Part shown: piece by piece, positions 1 to 10,975 of the stretch
How positions within the stretch are numbered: position 1 is the stretch's first letter
Layout of the letters: each line of letters begins with the position of its first letter
From: Candidatus Scalindua sp.
GTDB lineage: Bacteria; Planctomycetota; Brocadiia; Brocadiales; Scalinduaceae
Direction of reading: 5' to 3'
NCBI GenBank assembly: GCA_031316155.1
Contig: JALDRB010000001.1
Span: 124,001 to 188,000, forward strand
DNA: 64,000 bases
Program-made: the position numbers and the translations under genes
The notes under the pieces: generated by a model
Database searches by the model: none
What the model was told of the DNA's origin: nothing
What the model saw: the letters and a program-made list of their open reading frames with translations, nothing else

Positions 1-612
<612 letters not shown>

Positions 613-714
613 ATGCTCGCACAAAAACCCATGGATCAGGAGTAAAAATATCTTGCAACCGATATTCACAGGAGAAACACCTCAAAGATCTGTGGAAAAA
701 GAACGATATTAATA

Positions 715-2076
715 ATGGAAAAGTTAATTAAAAATGCCTTAAAAAACGCAAAGGCAGACTATGTTGAGATACGGATCCAGGAGGGAAGAGGGACTGGTAT
801 CGCTTATGTGGGCAAGGAATTGGAAAGCATCGGTGAAAGCACCGCTATAGGGGGCAGTGTTCGTGCCTTGACAAAAGGAGGATGGGGTTTTGTGGCCTTT
901 AATGATATTGAGAACTTGTCCCGGTATGTAAAGATTGCATGCGAACAGTCTCTCCTTGTTGAGAAGGAGGATGTCGCTCTTGCAGAAACAGAGGTTATTC
1001 GGGACAGGACAAAAACCAGAGTAGAAATTGATCCCGCGGATATTCCTCTGACCGAAAAACATGACCTGTGCCAAAAATATAATAACATAATTCTCTCTTC
1101 AGATAAAATACAGACTACCAACGTCAGATATATCGATTCTCACAGTACCTTTTATTTTGCAAACCTGGAGGGAAGTTTTATTATTAGTGAGAATATTTTC
1201 TGCGGTATTTCTTTTATGGCAATAGCAAAAGACGGTATGAATGTGCAGCAGGCTTATAGTTCCGTTGGAGATCTTAGAGGGTATAGCAATGTTGTAAATC
1301 TTGAGAAAAGCTGTGAAGAAGTTACCAGGAGAGCTGTAGACTTACTCACCGCAAGGCCGGCGGAAGGAGGCAAATATACCATAATTGTCGATCCGAAACT
1401 TTGTGGTGTGTTTACTCACGAAGCTTTTGGGCACCTGAGCGAGGCCGATTTTATTTATGAAAATGAAAAACTTCGTGAAATTATGAAGATCGGAAAACGT
1501 TTTGGCTCCGATGCTTTAACTATTGTTGATGATGGCACACGGGAAGGGGAGGCTGGCTACAGTAAATATGACAGTGAAGGCACCCGCTCACAAAAAACCT
1601 ATTTGATACAGGACGGAATTTTGAATAGCCGGTTACACTCGAGAGAAACCGCTGCAAAGATGAACGAAAGTCCGACAGGTAACTCACGGGCAATCAGTTA
1701 TGCATACGAACCAATTGTCCGTATGACAAACACCTATATAGAACCCAGAGACTGGACATTTGAAGATATGCTTTCAAGTACGGATAACGGAATTTATGCA
1801 ATCGGTTCACTTGGCGGCCAAACTAACACTGAAATGTTTACGTTCAGTGCCGAAGAAGCATATCAAATAAAAGGTGGAAAACTCTGCGAAAAGATCCGTG
1901 ATGTAGTCTTAACGGGTAATGTATTTGAAACATTATTAAATATAGATGCAATCGGAAACGACCTCGTTCTTCATGGAGGACTCGGAGGTTGTGGCAAAGG
2001 TGGCCAATCCCCGTTGCGCGTTAGTGACGGAGGCCCACATATCAGAATCAGAAATGTAACGATTGGCGGGAGGTAA
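715..2076 (+). CDS. tldD: TldD-family metalloprotease subunit
   Basis: This 453-residue protein matches the usual TldD length. It carries the metal-site signature HEAFGHLSEAD at about residues 237-247, and the conserved C-terminal glycine-rich segment (LHGGLGGCGKGGQSP). In characterised bacteria, TldD and TldE form a heterodimeric zinc protease that unfolds and cleaves peptides, for example in microcin B17 maturation; TldD holds the catalytic metal. Its likely partner, a TldE/PmbA homologue, lies 2.5 kb downstream at 4535-5851, with two pilus ATPases between them, so the pair is split. The start has only a weak ribosome-binding site. It follows ligA by about 100 bases on the same strand. Confidence 0.93.
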   Translation: MEKLIKNALKNAKADYVEIRIQEGRGTGIAYVGKELESIGESTAIGGSVRALTKGGWGFVAFNDIENLSRYVKIACEQSLLVEKEDVALAETEVIRDRTKTRVEIDPADIPLTEKHDLCQKYNNIILSSDKIQTTNVRYIDSHSTFYFANLEGSFIISENIFCGISFMAIAKDGMNVQQAYSSVGDLRGYSNVVNLEKSCEEVTRRAVDLLTARPAEGGKYTIIVDPKLCGVFTHEAFGHLSEADFIYENEKLREIMKIGKRFGSDALTIVDDGTREGEAGYSKYDSEGTRSQKTYLIQDGILNSRLHSRETAAKMNESPTGNSRAISYAYEPIVRMTNTYIEPRDWTFEDMLSSTDNGIYAIGSLGGQTNTEMFTFSAEEAYQIKGGKLCEKIRDVVLTGNVFETLLNIDAIGNDLVLHGGLGGCGKGGQSPLRVSDGGPHIRIRNVTIGGR

Positions 2077-2324
2077 AAAAAAACGAAAGAACTCCATAAA
2101 CCACCGCTTAGTTGAAACTGGAAAATTACGTAATTGCTGTTTTGAGATTTATCAGTAAAATTTGTTTTACATGTCAGAATCAAATCTTGATAACCTGGTA
2201 ACATTGAGATGACGCACCAATCAGACGGACAAATGTAAATCTATCTTAATTGTTTTGCAGATTGCGTCCAATTAAGAATGATGCTTTGGAGTCTTATACT
2301 GTCGGAAAGGAGTTTATTTATCAT

Positions 2325-3365
2325 ATGGATATTACCGAGTTGCTCAAATTTACAAAGGAACAGAACGCTTCAGATTTACATATAAGTGCGGGAGAACCTC
2401 CGGCAGTAAGAAAGGATGGCGATTTACAAAAATTAGATTCACCACCCCTAGATAAAGAAGCAGTGCATACTATCTTATATGAAATTCTCAATGACAAACA
2501 ACGTAAAATTTTTGAAGAATCAATGGAATTGGATTTTGCCATATCTTTCGGGGAGACCGCGCGTTACAGGGTAAATGCCTTTATGCAAAACAGAGGGGTA
2601 GGAATAGTTTTCAGGACAATTCCATTCACAATTCCCACTTTGACACAATTAGGTCTTCCGGACATCCTTGCAACAATTGCCAAAAAAGAAAAAGGGTTAG
2701 TACTGGTTACCGGACCAACGGGTAGCGGCAAGTCTACTACACTTGCAGGTATGATAGAACTTATTAATTCCGAAGATAAAGTACATATAATCACAGTTGA
2801 AGATCCCATTGAGTTTGAATATGAACCCAAAAGAGCCCTCATAAATCAAAGAGAACTTGGCCCTCACACCAAGAGCTTTGCAAATGCATTGCGTTCCGCA
2901 TTAAGAGAAGATCCTGATGTGATATTGGTTGGAGAAATGAGAGACCTGGAAACAATCTCTTTAGCCATAACTGCTGCTGAGACAGGCCACCTTGTTTTTG
3001 GTACGCTACATACCTCAAGCGCTCCAAAAACAATTGATAGAATCATAGACGTGTTCCCTGCTGACCAGCAATCACAAATCAGGGCCATGTTTTCAGAATC
3101 AATCCTCGCCGTTATCAGCCAGAATCTTGTAAAACGGAAAGATAAAGCAGGCAGGGTTGCCGCTCTTGAAATAATGATTGTCACCCCTGCTATACGAAAT
3201 CTCATTAGAGAAGGGAAAGTAGCCCAAATACACTCTTCTATTCAAACAGGAAAACAATTTGGAATGCAGACAATGGATAACGCCTTAAGAGAGCTTTATG
3301 AAAAAAAAGCCGTAGAACTAAATGATATACAAAAACTACTGACAAACCCTGATATCATAAGATGA
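2325..3365 (+). CDS. pilT: PilT-type twitching motility ATPase
   Basis: 346 residues with the full secretion-ATPase signature: Walker A GPTGSGKSTT, Asp box, Walker B (EDPDVILVGEMRD), His box (TGHLVFGTLHTSSA), and the C-terminal AIRNLIREGK motif characteristic of PilT retraction ATPases. The N-terminus MDITELLKFTKEQNASDLHI is typical of the family. An upstream in-frame TTG at 2250 would add 25 unrelated residues, so the ATG at 2325, with AGGAG about a dozen bases upstream, is preferred. PilT hydrolyses ATP at the inner membrane to depolymerise type IV pili. A second, divergent copy follows directly. No pilin assembly genes are adjacent, but two prepilin genes occur 32 kb away. Confidence 0.93.
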   Translation: MDITELLKFTKEQNASDLHISAGEPPAVRKDGDLQKLDSPPLDKEAVHTILYEILNDKQRKIFEESMELDFAISFGETARYRVNAFMQNRGVGIVFRTIPFTIPTLTQLGLPDILATIAKKEKGLVLVTGPTGSGKSTTLAGMIELINSEDKVHIITVEDPIEFEYEPKRALINQRELGPHTKSFANALRSALREDPDVILVGEMRDLETISLAITAAETGHLVFGTLHTSSAPKTIDRIIDVFPADQQSQIRAMFSESILAVISQNLVKRKDKAGRVAALEIMIVTPAIRNLIREGKVAQIHSSIQTGKQFGMQTMDNALRELYEKKAVELNDIQKLLTNPDIIR

Positions 3366-3427
3366 AATTTACCCGTAACTCCTTTAGGAGAATTTTAGTT
3401 CAGTATTTTTGAGGGTTGGTATAGCAA

Positions 3428-4534
3428 ATGGATATTAAAGAAATATTGGAAGAGATGGTCAGGCTAGACGCTTCAGACGTCTACCTGACAGTACATTTCC
3501 CACCCGCCTACCGTGTAGACGGCAAAATAACACCTGGCACGGGACCAGCACTCGAACCATATGATACAGAGAAGCTCGCCTTTGAGACCATGACTGAGAA
3601 ACAAAAGGCAATTTTCATTGAGGAGAAAGAGATGAACCTTGCTATCGGCATTAAATCTCTTGGCCGTTTTCGGGTGAATGTTTTATATCAAAGGGGTAGT
3701 ATTAGCGTTGTCATCCGTCAGATAAAGCTTGATATTAAAAGTGTTGATGAATTACAGTTGCCTGAAGTCTTGAAAAGTATCATAATGGACAAACGAGGCC
3801 TTATCCTGATAGTTGGGGGCACAGGTTCGGGGAAATCTACATCACTTGCAGCCATGATAGATCATAGAAATGCAAACTCCCATGGCCATATTATTACGGT
3901 TGAAGACCCAATTGAATTTATTCACAAACATAAAAAATCAATAATAACTCAAAGGGAGGTTGGGATGGATACCCTTTCTTTTGCCGATGCGTTAAAAAAT
4001 ACTTTACGGCAGGCTCCAGATGTTATTCTCATAGGTGAGATTAGGGATACAAATACCATGGAATCTGCCATAACCTTTTCTGAAACGGGCCATCTCTGCT
4101 TAGGTACCCTACACGCAAACAATGCCAACCAGGCAATTGAACGTATTATCAATTTTTTCCCATCAGAAAGACACGAGCAAATATACCTATTACTCTCATT
4201 AAATGTGAATGCAATCATATCCCAAAGACTGATACCTACAATTGAGGGAGGAAGAGTCGCCGCTTTTGAAATATTGTTAAGTAGCCCAAGAATAAAAGAT
4301 TTACTACTAAAAAAAGAAATTGAGTTACTGAAAGAAGCCATGGCTCATGGGAACCAGGAAGGTATGCAGACATTTGATCAATCTATATTCAATCTGTACA
4401 AATCAAAAATTATAGATTATGAGAACGCACTTGCATATGCTGATAGTAGCAATGACGTACGTTTAAGGATAAAGACTGAAAATTTGGACCCAGACGGAAA
4501 ACAGGAAAAACCAACTTTTAAGATCAGGGAATAA
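3428..4534 (+). CDS. pilU: PilU-like pilus retraction ATPase
   Basis: 368 residues, a paralogue of the preceding PilT. It has Walker A GGTGSGKSTS, Walker B (QAPDVILIGEIRD), a His box (TGHLCLGTLHANNA) and a charged C-terminal extension (about residues 340-368) that PilT lacks. The FFPSERHEQI segment and the extension are PilU-like. PilU usually assists PilT-dependent retraction and depends on it. It lies 62 bases after pilT, and its stop TAA abuts the ATG of the TldE homologue with no gap, implying one transcript. Assignment to PilU rather than a second PilT is from gene order and the tail, so it is less certain than the family call. Confidence 0.85.
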   Translation: MDIKEILEEMVRLDASDVYLTVHFPPAYRVDGKITPGTGPALEPYDTEKLAFETMTEKQKAIFIEEKEMNLAIGIKSLGRFRVNVLYQRGSISVVIRQIKLDIKSVDELQLPEVLKSIIMDKRGLILIVGGTGSGKSTSLAAMIDHRNANSHGHIITVEDPIEFIHKHKKSIITQREVGMDTLSFADALKNTLRQAPDVILIGEIRDTNTMESAITFSETGHLCLGTLHANNANQAIERIINFFPSERHEQIYLLLSLNVNAIISQRLIPTIEGGRVAAFEILLSSPRIKDLLLKKEIELLKEAMAHGNQEGMQTFDQSIFNLYKSKIIDYENALAYADSSNDVRLRIKTENLDPDGKQEKPTFKIRE

Positions 4535-5851
4535 ATGGAAAGTAACATAGCAGAAAAGATACTGGACATTGCCATAAAGAAAGTCGATTCAGCTGAGGTG
4601 ATTTATGAGGAAGGAGAATCCAGGTCTATTAACTTCGAAAATAACAAGCTGAAGTCTGTTCATACAAAGTCAATCAGGGGAATCGGATTACGTGTGATTC
4701 AGGAAGGGAAAATCGGTTTTTCCAGCACAACCGATTTCAGAAAACCGGAGAAAGTAGTCTTGAATGCGATAGAAAGCGCCAAATTTGGGCAGAAAGCATA
4801 CTTCAAATTCCAACCGTCAATTCAATGTCGGGAGGTCAAATTATATGACGAAAATATTGCAAACTATCCTATTGAAAAAGGCATCCAAACCGGTAAAGAA
4901 GCGATCGAAAAAGTTCTGGCTGCTAATCCGAATTACGAGTGTGGTTTTGGTATCTCGAAGGGGGTGGGGAAAGGTCGTTTGATGAGTTCAAACGGTCTTG
5001 ATGTTTGGACACAATCAACATCCATTGGAATAGGCATTGATATACTTTTAGTTCGTGATAATGGTCTCTTATGCGTTTATGAAGGTGAAAGCTCAACGAA
5101 ATTAATCGATGATATTGATAGGCATACAAAAAAGGCGCTCCATAGTTTAAAATTGGCAGAAAAGGAGTGCAAGATTGCAACCGGCGGTTATCCGGTTATT
5201 TTCACTTCCAAAGCAATAGGAATTCTGTTGTCCACATTTGAAAGTGGATGCAACGGGAAGTTAGTGCAAAAAGGTGCCTCTCCGTTAACAGATAGGATCG
5301 GTGAAAAAATATTAGATGAAAGAATAACCATTTATGATGACTCAACAATTGATTATGCAGAGGGAAGTTTTATCTGTGATGATGAAGGTGTGGCTGGACA
5401 AAAGACTCTCCTGTTTGAATCCGGAGAACTGAAAAATTTCATCTATGATTTACAAACTGCCGGAATCATGAATGCTGAATCTACGGGCAATGGGACAAGA
5501 AGCTTTGCATCTCAACCCTCTCCGGGGTATTCAAACATTATCATTGAAACCGGCGATATTGGTTTTGAGGATATGATTAAGGACATGAAGCGCGGTGTTC
5601 TTGTTGACCAGGTACTTGGAGGTGGCCAAAGTAACACACTGGCAGGAGAATTCTCACTAAATATCGACCTCGGTTATCTCGTAGAAAATGGAGAAATTGT
5701 AGGCAGAATAAAGGATTGCATGATAGCGGGTAATGTTTTCGACATATTCAACAATATAATAGCCATTGGCAATAAAGCAGATTGGCATGGTTCCCTCAAA
5801 GCTCCCCCATTTTATTTTCAATTTATTAATGTTGCCGGGAATGAAATTTAA
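4535..5851 (+). CDS. pmbA: TldE/PmbA-family protein
   Basis: 438 residues, the usual TldE/PmbA length. The central part has the PmbA-type segment (ATGGYPVIFTSKAIGILLSTF) in place of the catalytic HExxxH of TldD, as expected of the non-metal partner. The ESTGNGTRSF and VDQVLGGGQSNTLAGEFS segments are conserved in the family. It should form a heterodimer with the TldD at 715-2076. Its ATG begins at the base after the pilU stop, so translation is probably coupled. The intervening pilT-pilU pair looks inserted into an ancestral tldD-tldE arrangement, but both genes are intact. Confidence 0.9.
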   Translation: MESNIAEKILDIAIKKVDSAEVIYEEGESRSINFENNKLKSVHTKSIRGIGLRVIQEGKIGFSSTTDFRKPEKVVLNAIESAKFGQKAYFKFQPSIQCREVKLYDENIANYPIEKGIQTGKEAIEKVLAANPNYECGFGISKGVGKGRLMSSNGLDVWTQSTSIGIGIDILLVRDNGLLCVYEGESSTKLIDDIDRHTKKALHSLKLAEKECKIATGGYPVIFTSKAIGILLSTFESGCNGKLVQKGASPLTDRIGEKILDERITIYDDSTIDYAEGSFICDDEGVAGQKTLLFESGELKNFIYDLQTAGIMNAESTGNGTRSFASQPSPGYSNIIIETGDIGFEDMIKDMKRGVLVDQVLGGGQSNTLAGEFSLNIDLGYLVENGEIVGRIKDCMIAGNVFDIFNNIIAIGNKADWHGSLKAPPFYFQFINVAGNEI

Positions 5852-6452
5852 ATAAAAAAAAGTCTCCTTCCCAATAACGGTTAATCCTGGATTTTTTCAA
5901 AGAGAAAAATATACATCGGAGACCGGAAGATTTCTTTGGAGTTTTTTCTTTAGCCCTCACGCTTGAACAATTTCTGCAGTTCTTTGGCAGAAATTGTTCA
6001 ATAATTAATTTTCATTGTCACTCGTCATCTGTTGTTCATAAATCCCGCCTCTCTTTTTCCTTTTACTTACTATCAACTGCTTCTAGCTTTTCATTTCTGT
6101 GTCTATCAGTGAAAATCTGTGGCTAAATGTCTCTTTTTTCTTTCCTTTTCGTTCTCTGCGACTTTACGTGAACAATGTCTTTTGTCTTGCAAAACAACAC
6201 CACTCATTTACAATATTCCTAGACAGGAGGTCGCTACATATCACTTTTACCACAATTTAAATAACTTCAAAAAGATAGTCTTATTTGTTTAAGTAAGATT
6301 TTTCATATATATTTATTTACAGACACGAGATTTTTCCAGAAATCTTTTCTTTCTCAAAAAAGGTTTTGCAGTCAGGGGGGTAACATAACTCCTTTTGATA
6401 GCTTGTCAACTGAGCAGGTCAACTTCTCTTTACTTATGAAAAGGACGGTTTA
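5852..6452. other. 600-bp non-coding region
   Basis: No convincing coding frame. It is AT-rich and contains a perfect 15-bp inverted repeat (listed separately) and pyrimidine-rich tracts around 6130-6180. The last ~20 bases hold a good Shine-Dalgarno (AAGGACGG) 7-8 bases ahead of an ATG at 6453 that is not in the longest open frame of the next gene (see that entry). Confidence 0.5.
5963..6001. other. Perfect 15-bp inverted repeat with 9-nt loop
   Basis: The arms TTGAACAATTTCTGC and GCAGAAATTGTTCAA are exactly complementary around a 9-base loop. It lies 110 bases beyond the pmbA stop but is not followed by a T run, so a simple intrinsic terminator is not supported. It could be a protein-binding palindrome or a bidirectional RNA hairpin. 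Confidence 0.6.
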
Positions 6453-9025
6453 ATGTTTTCGTTATTCAGGTATCAAAAAATAAGTGGTATTGGACATTAC
6501 GACATTATATCAATACCTTAAATTTCTTTAAAAATAAGTTCTTTTTCCTACAAAAAACGAGATTAAGAACGGTCAAAGAACGTTTATCCATAACTAAAGA
6601 GTTAGTTAGAGTAGTTATTCCTTCTTTTTTCATATCCTTATTTTTAGTTATGATACTAGAAGTAGCTGAAAACTATCTATTAAAATATATCCCCTTCTCA
6701 AAAACTCCATTTATAAGAAATATTTTAAATTATTTTCTGGTTATACACAATCGTGCAATTACCTATACAGAATCCTTTGATACCTTGCTTTCTATAATTG
6801 TTTCTATATCAAGTATTTTTATTGGTCTTTATTTTACTGCTATAGGTGTTGTTGCAAGCTCAGTCTTTGTCAGAGTTCCAGGTAATTTAAGAGCATTATT
6901 ACTGAAAGAAAAAACAGGCAATCAATATATTAGAATTTTGTCAATGCTCGCATCAATATCGATAATTCTTCTCGGATACAAGTCATTTGGTGGGATTCCA
7001 GGAATCTTTACATCTCTATTTGTTATTATATGCGGATGTTTTGGAATATTTTGCTTCGTAGTATTAGGATTTAGGGCTTTTTACTTCTTTGATCCAGCAA
7101 AATTGAGCAATGATATTTTTCTAGACCTAAATAACAATGTAAGATTATCTACCATACATGGCTTTAGATGGGCAGAACAAAGTTTTCAAGCTCACTACCG
7201 TAAACTTGCCACAGAAACAATTTCGACATTAAACGCTCTTATTAAACATTGTGCAAAGGAATCTCAATTGGAAAAACATTCACTTTCTCCAATTTTACAA
7301 CAAACTGTGCGTTTTCTAATTTACTACAAGCAACAATGCGCATTTATCCCTTTGGATAGCTATTGGTATATGTACGTACCACGTTATAAAAGTTCTTTTC
7401 TTTATGATTCTATATCATTAACAATGTCTTTACGTACGCAAACCTCATTACAACCTGAAATGGTTCCCAATTCTTATTGGGTTGAAGATGATATTGTGGA
7501 AATATTAATTCATTCTTTTGAAAAAGCTTTACAAAAGAATAATTTCGAAGTTGTTTACGAAACTTTAAATATTCTTAGTAAATACTTTATTGTTTTAGGT
7601 TCAAACTTAGAGGCCAAAAAAGGTAGAGATATAATGAGCAAATTATCAAAGCCAATTGAAGAGTATTACAATTCGTGTTGTTCTAAAGATTCCAAAGAAA
7701 AATATAAAGATATAGAAATAGCACTTTTTGATATTTACGGTATGGCTATTGTGTCCCTTTCTATAGGTTTTTATAAACTAATATCAGATTTAGATGTTCA
7801 AAGTATCTTGAAAAAAATAGATAGTGTAAATTGGATAAATGATAAGAGTATTTATGTAAAAGGGATTCTTTCTATTATATTGCCGAGGATGGAGTTTATG
7901 CAGAAGAAATTAAAATTTGAGAAAAAAATAGAAAATAATATCTTTAGTCCTCGATGGTATATAAGACAGTTAATTGTGGTACGTTATGTCGAACAGTTAC
8001 ATGAATCTATCGATGAGATTTTAAAATGTTTAGAGGAATTATTTGTTTCTAAAAGTGACGCTCTTTTATCAAAAAAATCTTTTACAATGGTTGCCTATCA
8101 TTCTCGAAGAGGGCTTGAAATGTGCAACAAAATAGTGTTTCATTTACCTAAATTAAAAGTTCTTGTGGACAACCTTAATAAAATGCAAATTAACAAAGAA
8201 TTACCTTGGCCTAAATGGGATTGGAACCAAATAGAGAATAGAATAAATAAATCATATGATAGACTTATTGAAAATCTTGCTAAATGTATTCCTATACTTT
8301 CTGTAGTTGAACACGAGGAGAATCTCCCAGACATTTTTGGTATGGTTTATAATACAGTTTGCCAAGATTGCTATAAATCCATGATTTTGAAGAACCCTGA
8401 AAAATTCAAAAAAATATTCCCTTTGCTATTTTTTGGATCTTTAAAGGCACACGAAACATTAAGAAAAAAACTTAAAGATTGGCAACCAGAAACATCATTA
8501 AATATTTCTTTTGAACCTTTATTAGATATCATGGAGATAAGTGGTTATGCAAAAATATATTCAGAATTATTTAATATTCAAGCAATTTGGGATATATGCG
8601 AAACCACTTGGAATGTATATTTAGACACTCTCCCTAATCCAACTAAAACCTTGGAATATTTTATAAAGTTATGCGAATATCGTATGAGTCTTCTTTTTCA
8701 AACTACCCCCAGAGACTCTTTAAGAACAAACTGGCGAATAGATTTTGAGAATAAACTACAAAAAATGGACTTAGTTGATCCTATGTTTTCTTCTAATTAT
8801 TATTCAGAGGAAGATACTAAGACTAAGCACAACAGCTCTTTAATTAGAGCTCTTTGTCGAGGTAGGTACGAACCTCATGTGTCCTCAGCGGAAGTATTCA
8901 TCATCATTTATATGCTAAAACGAAAGGAATCTAAAGATATAAAGTTTGATGATAGATATGGATTATCCAAACAGATAAAGAATGAAGAGGATAGTATAAA
9001 TGAAAATACAACAGGAGGCGTTTGA
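6453..9025 (+). CDS. Large unrecognised membrane protein (start in another frame; frameshift at A6 tract)
   Basis: Family not recognised. The longest open frame starts with ATG 6650 and gives 791 residues, but the same frame continues open and protein-like up to about 6440 without a start codon. An ATG at 6453 with Shine-Dalgarno AAGGACGG reads MFSLFRYQK, then stops; one extra A in the A6 run at 6475-6480 would join the two into a ~857-residue protein. The N-terminal quarter has about four hydrophobic segments (around LVRVVIPSFFISLFLVMI, TLLSIIVSISSIFIGLYF, ILSMLASISIILLG, LFVIICGCFGIFCFVV), followed by ~600 soluble, mostly helical residues. The membrane part faintly resembles the DUF2254 style. 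Base composition is clearly more AT-rich than its neighbours, suggesting transfer. Its stop overlaps the next start (TGATG), indicating a two-gene operon. Confidence 0.6.
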
Positions 9026-10127
9026 TGTATAGAAATCCTTATTATGGTAAACCAGATACAAGGAAGTTTAAAAAGTACTATCTAACTAGTAAAAGAACAA
9101 GTCATGACCTTCATAGCTCTTTTTACACTCATATGCTAATAGAAGATTTACATTTGGGTATAATGCCTATTGGTGGAAGATCAAAAAATCCTAATTTCAA
9201 AGTTGAAATAAATCCCCATTCTAAAGAGGTTGAAAAACTTATCACAAATAGTTTACTTACTCATCGTGGAAGACAATGGAGCTTAACAGAGTCTGTTTGT
9301 AACTTCATTGATGAAGCCGCACATCTACTAGACTATTGTGGTAAAGCTTATTATGAGATTGTTTTTATTTCTACACTGATGAAAAGAAAAACAATATAGA
9401 AGATTTTACTATAGAAAATATACCAAGTCATTGTATAAGAGAAAACATAGGCTTTTGCTGGCAGTTTTTATCAAATGAAGTTTATGATAAAAGTTGGAAT
9501 TTTAGAAAGACTAGTTTGGTTGCCTAAGAATGCGCTTTTATTCTTATCAATACCTATAACATTTGGTGGAGTCAAAAAATTTAAAAAATTATTAGCTAAT
9601 CTTCAGTGGATAAGTAAATATAGTTATCCTGAGTTTGCTACGAAAGATATGGCTCAACAAAAGCAGACTAAGGGTTATGATTTTCTTACATATAGGAGAA
9701 ATCAAAATGTCTTCCTGGCACAAATAACCAAGCATTTAGGTTGGACGGCAAGAAGTACTTTGGATGATGAAATCTTGGAATTTTATCAAATATACAAACT
9801 TCTTAAATTTGAGAAAAGTAGAGCCATCCTAAGAGAATATATACTACATGAACTAAATAAAACTCTAAAAATAATCGGGAAGAAGATAGGTTTTTACGCT
9901 CAAATTAAGCTTGAGGGTATCCCCTTATCTCAAGATTTCGATGAATATCAGACTCAATTAAGGAAAGGGTCACTTCCATTTTCTAAGGCTGTTGAACTCA
10001 TGAGGATTTGAAATCAGAAGTAAGGGTTAAAGAGCCTAAACTTAATCAGTGGTTAGTGGATAATAATAAAACCCTCTTGCTACCTAAAGTTCCAAATATC
10101 AAAAGTAATCAATATTGTGTTAAATAG
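9025..10127 (+). pseudogene. Partner gene of the membrane protein, with three frameshifts
   Basis: The ATG at 9025 has GGAGG six bases upstream and overlaps the previous stop. The frame closes at 9399 after 124 residues, but protein-like reading continues through three single-base shifts: a missing T in the T5 run 9362-9366, an extra T near 9515-9517, and a missing G near 10004-10005. The frame then ends at TAG 10125-10127. Restored, it would be a ~365-residue basic protein (for example the segments WLPKNALLFLSIP and ILREYILHELNKTLKIIGKK). No family is recognised. Tight coupling to the upstream membrane protein suggests the two work together. Either the gene is dead or the sequence has indel errors; the AT-rich homopolymer context allows both. 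Confidence 0.55.
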
Positions 10128-10560
10128 CATTCCTATTTTTTATTCTTCCCTTTCTTCGTCAAGAAGTCCCTCTATCTTAGACTTTAACATAGTATCATCA
10201 TCTCCTTTAACTTATTTTCAACCAGACGGATGTTACGAATGTGGCTCCATACTTGACAGTAAACACCAGGTCATGGCATAGTGATTTATAAAATGTTCTA
10301 AATATTTTTTGATTCCTATAAGATCAATAAATTTTTATCAGTCCAAAAATTCTCCCATAAGGAAATAATCTTTCACTACAATACATATATGCGATTGCTA
10401 CCTAATCCTGCTATACTTAGAAGAACACCCTGATTCCCCTTGATTTAAAATGGGTATGGCGTTATTCTTGTTTTGTTTTTACCATTTGAGTAACAACCTT
10501 TTATTACTTCTTGTGAAAAAACCAGGTAATAACTTATACTCATTAAGAGGTTCAATAATT
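10128..10560. other. AT-rich non-coding gap
   Basis: Nothing convincing is seen. An in-frame extension of the next gene to 10450 would encode a low-complexity hydrophobic stretch and is not supported by a ribosome-binding site. Confidence 0.4.
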
Positions 10561-10908
10561 ATGAAACTTTACACAATTAAAGAAAGAAAAAGAGCATTAA
10601 AGGCAGAGTATAAGCGTATTCTTGATATTATTGTAAGAGAATGCAAACCTGAAAAGGTAGTACTCTTTGGGTCTTTTGCAGACGGTGAGATACATGAATG
10701 GAGTGATATTGATATGTTAATAATAAAAGAGACTTCACTGAGACCAATTGAAAGACCTGTTGAACTCTCCAGACTTGTTGCGCCGAAGTTGGGAATAGAT
10801 TTTTTTATTTACACACCAGATGAATATAAAAATCTTTTATCAGAAAACTATTCTTTCTTAGTAAATATAATAAAAAAAGGTAAAGTTGTGTATGAAAAAA
10901 GAAGCTGA
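10561..10908 (+). CDS. MNT-type minimal nucleotidyltransferase (antitoxin-like)
   Basis: 115 residues with the nucleotidyltransferase signature GSFADGEIHEWSDIDMLII: the GS motif and the DxD-type metal site. ATG 10561 has AGAGG ten bases upstream and starts a family-like N-terminus; the longer frame from 10450 adds unlike sequence. MNT proteins pair with HEPN RNases. In the MntA/HepT system the MNT protein AMPylates and silences the HEPN toxin. Here the next frame (10892) is a HEPN-like start that is cut short, so the MNT gene appears to be an orphan or relic antitoxin. Confidence 0.85.
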   Translation: MKLYTIKERKRALKAEYKRILDIIVRECKPEKVVLFGSFADGEIHEWSDIDMLIIKETSLRPIERPVELSRLVAPKLGIDFFIYTPDEYKNLLSENYSFLVNIIKKGKVVYEKRS

Positions 10909-10975
10909 AGGATGGTTAAAGATTGCTATTGAGGAATTTCAGGATGATTGGTTTTATATTCACTGGAGATTTTAG
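10892..10975 (+). pseudogene. Truncated HEPN-domain partner of the nucleotidyltransferase
   Basis: The ATG overlaps the end of the upstream gene by 17 bases and reads MKKEAEGWLKIAIEEFQDDW, a typical HEPN first helix, then stops at TAG 10973-10975 after 27 residues. A full HEPN domain is ~110-130 residues with an RxxxxH RNase motif, which is missing. Sequence beyond the break is occupied by unrelated minus-strand sequence, suggesting a deletion or rearrangement boundary. Confidence 0.6.

Noticed and set aside
5852..6452. Possible riboswitch or tRNA in the gap after pmbA
   Set aside because: No cloverleaf or known riboswitch core is recognisable; only one simple inverted repeat is present.
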